Shown here piece by piece: positions 61,453 to 64,000 of a stretch of 64,000 nt of DNA. Made by a program: the position numbers and the translations under genes. The notes beneath the pieces are model-generated. The model was not told the DNA's origin, did not search any database, and saw only the letters and a program-made list of their open reading frames with translations. Source of the stretch: Halomicrococcus gelatinilyticus (GTDB lineage: Archaea > Halobacteriota > Halobacteria > Halobacteriales > Haladaptataceae); NCBI GenBank assembly GCA_024227995.1, contig CP100467.1, positions 248,001-312,000 on the forward strand, in the 5' to 3' direction. Each line of letters starts with the position of its first letter. Position 1 is the stretch's first letter.

Positions 61453-61781
61453 AGACGGTTCGTCGGAGAGCAATCGTATAAGCATACGGAAATTATCCGT
61501 CTGTATTTGGGTCACGGACCCGTCTTCCGACCGAGGTGGAAGGCGACACTGGCGGTCACGAACGTCTACGGTCGCCGTCGCGACGGCGGTGATCCGTCGA
61601 AGTCCGCTGAGGTCGGAACCGTACCAGGTGACCAGAGCTACCAGGGCTGAAATTGGCAGTGCGATGCCGATCGAAGCTCGAACGTGTGACCGTTCCACGG
61701 TGTGGTGTCGGGGGGCGGTCTCCCCGGACGTACCGTCGTACTCGCCTGGCGATGGGCGAACCTGACGACGCCGGAGGGATG
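61453..61781. other. intergenic region between the SHOCT and Mrp genes
   Basis: No confident gene. The minus-strand frame from 61698 begins with a helix-like stretch (ALPISALVALVTWYGSDLSG) and could be the remnant of a small membrane protein. A TATA-like CTTATACG near 61480 serves the SHOCT gene. Confidence 0.35.
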
Positions 61782-62951
61782 CTACTCGCTGCTCTCGACG
61801 AGGTGGGCGACGCGCGCCGCGACGCCCGTCGCGAGCCGGTCGACGGACGCGCGCGTCGCGTCACGGGCGTCCGGGCCGGGCATCGCCGAGACGTCGTCAC
61901 CGCCGGCACGCTCCTCGCTCGTGCGGGGGAGCGAGAACCGCCCGACGAGCGGGAGCGAGACGCCGCGGTCGTCTTCGTCCCCGTCGTGGTCGCCGGCTCC
62001 TACCGTGGGGTCGAGGGGGATCCGGGCGAGCACGGGCACGTCGAACTCGGCTTCGAGGTCGGAACCGCCACCCTCGCCGAAGATGTCGTGCGTGCCGCCG
62101 CAGTCCGGACAGCGGAACGAGTGCATGTTCTCGACGACGCCGAGGATGGGGACGTCGTACCTGGCGAGCTGCTGGAGGCCCCGCCGGGCGTCGTCCACGG
62201 CGACCGGCTGGGGGGTCGTCACGACGACGGCACCCGTGACGGGGAGGTGCTGGACGAGCGTGAGTTGCGCGTCGCCCGTCCCGGGCGGCAGGTCGACGAC
62301 GAGGTAGTCGAGTTCGCCCCAGGTCACGTCCGCCGTCAGCTGTTTCAGGACGTCGTCGACCATCGGTCCGCGCCAGATGACCGGGTCGTCCTCGCCGACG
62401 ATGAAGTCCATGCTCATCACCGAGACGCCGCGTGCCTCCCGGGGGACGATCTCGTCGCCGGCCGTCGTCGCGGGCGTCGAGTCCGTGCAGCCGAGCATCG
62501 CGGGCGCGTTCGGGCCGTAGACGTCGGCGTCGAGCAGTCCGACGTCCAGGCCGGCGTCGGCGAGCGTCGCCGCCAGGTTCGCCGCGACCGTGCTCTTGCC
62601 GACGCCGCCCTTCCCGCTCGACACGGCGACGAGGTTCTTCACGTCCGGGAGTCTTTCGACCTGGGCACCGTCGTCGGCCACGTCGGGCCGCCACTCGACT
62701 GCGACGTCGGTGACTCCCTCGACGCCGCGCACGGCCGCCCGGAGTTCGTCCTCGACGCGCGCTCGCACGTCCGGCGCGGGCACCGGCACCGTCACTGCGA
62801 CGGTGGCGCGACCACCCTCCACGCTCACCGGACCGAGTCCGCCGAGGTCGGCGAGGCCGACGTACAGGTCGTCCCGCCCGACGGCCGCGTCGCTGACGGC
62901 CTCGCGGACGCGCCGCTCCCGACCGTCCGCCGCAGGCGAATCTCGCCTCAT
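61782..62951 (-). CDS. Mrp/NBP35-type P-loop ATPase, Fe-S cluster carrier
   Basis: 389 aa. An N-terminal DUF59/MIP18-like region (1-90) precedes the P-loop domain with the deviant Walker A VSSGKGGVGKSTVAANLAAT (about 110-129), switch regions LLDADVYGPNAPAMLG and VVDLPPGTGDAQLTLVQHLP, and a CxxC near VVENMHSFRCPDCGGTHDIF that may bind a bridging 4Fe-4S cluster. It delivers Fe-S clusters to apoproteins, of which this window encodes many. The C-terminal 60 residues are variable and acidic. The start MRRDSPAADGRE is accepted. Confidence 0.93.
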   Translation of the reverse strand: MRRDSPAADGRERRVREAVSDAAVGRDDLYVGLADLGGLGPVSVEGGRATVAVTVPVPAPDVRARVEDELRAAVRGVEGVTDVAVEWRPDVADDGAQVERLPDVKNLVAVSSGKGGVGKSTVAANLAATLADAGLDVGLLDADVYGPNAPAMLGCTDSTPATTAGDEIVPREARGVSVMSMDFIVGEDDPVIWRGPMVDDVLKQLTADVTWGELDYLVVDLPPGTGDAQLTLVQHLPVTGAVVVTTPQPVAVDDARRGLQQLARYDVPILGVVENMHSFRCPDCGGTHDIFGEGGGSDLEAEFDVPVLARIPLDPTVGAGDHDGDEDDRGVSLPLVGRFSLPRTSEERAGGDDVSAMPGPDARDATRASVDRLATGVAARVAHLVESSE

Positions 62952-63274
62952 GCTCGCCTCTGCCGGCGTACGGCGACACGCTGGATTCCGCCGACGTCTC
63001 GTCGGCCTGTTCCCGGTCGAACGTCCCGTGGTTCGTCGTGTCCCTTCACCTCAGTCACATCCGTTGTTACCGTATACCGTGGGGGTTCCACTCACTTAAC
63101 CGTTGTCCGAATGTTACAACGCAGCACAACCTCACTATGCGTCGACGCTCGTGAGTCCACGACTGTTCTCGGCGTCGAAGGTCCACGCTTGGTTGCCGTG
63201 CCTGGCTGATACCCGTCTCTTGGACTCGCCTACCCTATGTGTCACGGTACCGTACATCATGCTTTTGTAGCCCG
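62952..63274. other. intergenic region between the Mrp gene and tusA
   Basis: About 320 bases with no gene seen. It holds an A+T-richer block near 63090-63125 and a perfect 10-base palindrome ACGGTACCGT at 63244-63253, about 60 bases before the tusA start, a possible operator. Confidence 0.45.
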
Positions 63275-63286
63275 ATATTGTATTTC
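63275..63286 (+). promoter_or_regulatory. TATA-like box for the tusA-dsrE unit
   Basis: ATATTGTATTTC is centred about 31 bases before ATG 63312. Confidence 0.5.
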
Positions 63287-63311
63287 TACTGCACAAACGC
63301 GGCGATACAGC

Positions 63312-63569
63312 ATGACCACAGAATACGAGATCACCGATACGCTCGACGTAACGGGGCTGAACTGTCCGCTCCCCGTCGTGAAGGCGAAGCAGGCGGTCGA
63401 CGGCCTCGACGCGGGCGACGTGCTCGAGGTCGTCGCGACCGACCCGGGAACCGTCTCCGACTTCGACGGCTGGGCCGGCTCGATGGACGAGATCGAACTG
63501 CTCGAACAGGAGGAGTCCGAGGAGGACGGCGAGACGCTCTACCGTCACTACCTGGAACGGGTCGCCTGA
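63312..63569 (+). CDS. TusA/SirA family sulfur-carrier protein
   Basis: 85 aa. The active-site motif CPLPVVKAKQAV holds Cys18 (C-P-x-P), which carries persulfide sulfur. VLEVVATDPGTVSDFDGWA follows in the usual place. The C-terminus is extended and acidic (LEQEESEEDGETLYRHYL). It passes sulfur to partner proteins in tRNA thiolation or sulfur metabolism. The DsrE-like gene begins two bases after its stop. Confidence 0.92.
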   Translation: MTTEYEITDTLDVTGLNCPLPVVKAKQAVDGLDAGDVLEVVATDPGTVSDFDGWAGSMDEIELLEQEESEEDGETLYRHYLERVA

Positions 63570-63571
63570 CC

Positions 63572-63967
63572 ATGGCCGACCTCCAGAAGATCGGCATCGT
63601 CGTCTACAGCGACGACCCGAAGAGCCTGGCGATGGGGATGAACCTCGGCCACGTGGCGCTGGCGATGGAGACCGAGGTCATCGTCTACTTCACGTTCGAC
63701 GGCCTGACCCACCTCCAGGCGGGCGAGAAGGACCTCGGCGACTTCCAGCATCTGGTCGACGCCGGCGTTCCGGACCCCTACGACCTGCTCGCGGACCTGG
63801 TCGCGAGCGGCGACGACCTCGTCACCACCGTCGCCTGCACGACGACGCTGGACATGCTCGACTGGGAGAAGGAGTCGATGGACGACGCCGTCACGACGCG
63901 GTTCGCCGGGGCGGCGGACTTCCTCCGGGTGACCGCCGACGCAGAACACGTCTTCACCTTCGGCTGA
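63572..63967 (+). CDS. DsrE family protein
   Basis: 131 aa. It begins MADLQKIGIVVYSDDPKSLA with the alpha/beta DsrE fold: GMNLGHVALAMETEVIVYFT, FDGLTHLQAGEKDLGDFQHL, and VTTVACTTTLDMLDWEKESM, where the Cys in TTVACTTTLD is at the usual sulfur-binding site. It probably relays sulfur with TusA, two bases upstream. Such pairs in archaea often accompany rhodanese or persulfide dioxygenase genes; the window ends before that can be seen. Confidence 0.88.
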   Translation: MADLQKIGIVVYSDDPKSLAMGMNLGHVALAMETEVIVYFTFDGLTHLQAGEKDLGDFQHLVDAGVPDPYDLLADLVASGDDLVTTVACTTTLDMLDWEKESMDDAVTTRFAGAADFLRVTADAEHVFTFG

Positions 63968-64000
63968 CCCGCTGCAGGCGCCCGCAGTCCTTCCGACCCG

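Noticed and set aside
61081-61698. Longer version of the SHOCT protein starting at 61698
   Set aside because: The middle of the extension (RDRQCRLPPRSEDG) is not protein-like for this genome and a TATA-like box is correctly placed for the ATG at 61452.
1-64000. tRNA, rRNA, CRISPR array, insertion sequence or provirus
   Set aside because: I looked for cloverleaf-like stretches, regular short repeats, transposase or integrase motifs and long inverted repeats and saw none. Small structured RNAs could be missed by eye.

Overview
The window is chromosomal-looking DNA from a halophilic archaeon (class Halobacteria). Evidence: high G+C with strong third-position G/C bias; very acidic predicted proteins; archaeal or haloarchaeal families (PCNA sliding clamp, PcrB-type prenyl-glyceryl phosphate synthase, HTH regulators of the bacterio-opsin-activator type, a HalOD1 domain, a FolC-FolP fusion); and many genes whose start codon lies about 26-32 bases after a TATA-like box with no ribosome binding site, as in leaderless haloarchaeal transcription. 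I see no rRNA, tRNA, CRISPR array, transposase or attachment site.

Layout. 1-10 kb: housekeeping and membrane genes (M24 peptidase, ABC exporter pair, Usp-fused amino acid permease plus UspA, ZIP metal transporter, rhomboid-like protein) with several damaged small genes. 10-15 kb: a tryptophan-breakdown group, indoleamine dioxygenase, kynureninase and an aryl-CoA ligase probably acting on anthranilate. 15-21 kb: information and regulation (HalOD1 protein, PCNA, two tandem HTH regulators, GNAT acetyltransferase, an unrecognised regulator-like protein). 21-59 kb: a long dispersed set of tetrahydrofolate one-carbon and methylated-osmolyte genes. 59-64 kb: a cupin, a DUF4112 protein, a SHOCT protein, an Mrp-type Fe-S carrier and a TusA/DsrE sulfur-relay pair.

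The 21-59 kb region reads as one metabolic theme although it is split among many transcription units. PabB/PabA and the FolC-FolP fusion make folate. A BCCT transporter would import betaine-type osmolytes. A non-pyrrolysine MttB-family methyltransferase, a DmdA-like GcvT-fold protein and a dimethylglycine/sarcosine dehydrogenase-like FAD-GcvT fusion would remove methyl groups onto tetrahydrofolate. MetF-like reductase, two FolD paralogues and formate-tetrahydrofolate ligase interconvert the C1 units. Electrons from the flavoprotein could pass through EtfBA to a membrane Fe-S oxidoreductase of the DgcB type. A five-gene formate-dehydrogenase-like complex could oxidise released formate. Threonine/serine dehydratase and RidA could finish serine derived from glycine. 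No corrinoid protein, corrinoid reactivase, GlyA or glycine-cleavage P/H protein lies in the window, so the pathway is inferred and incomplete here.

Two small-scale themes recur. Short upstream open frames whose stop codon overlaps the start of the next gene precede folD2, the BCCT gene and the dimethylglycine dehydrogenase gene. Several genes in the first 9 kb look damaged: a probable one-base loss in a G run at the peptidase start, a frameshifted lipoprotein gene, a decayed second copy of that lipoprotein gene, and an in-frame stop in a small two-helix membrane protein.
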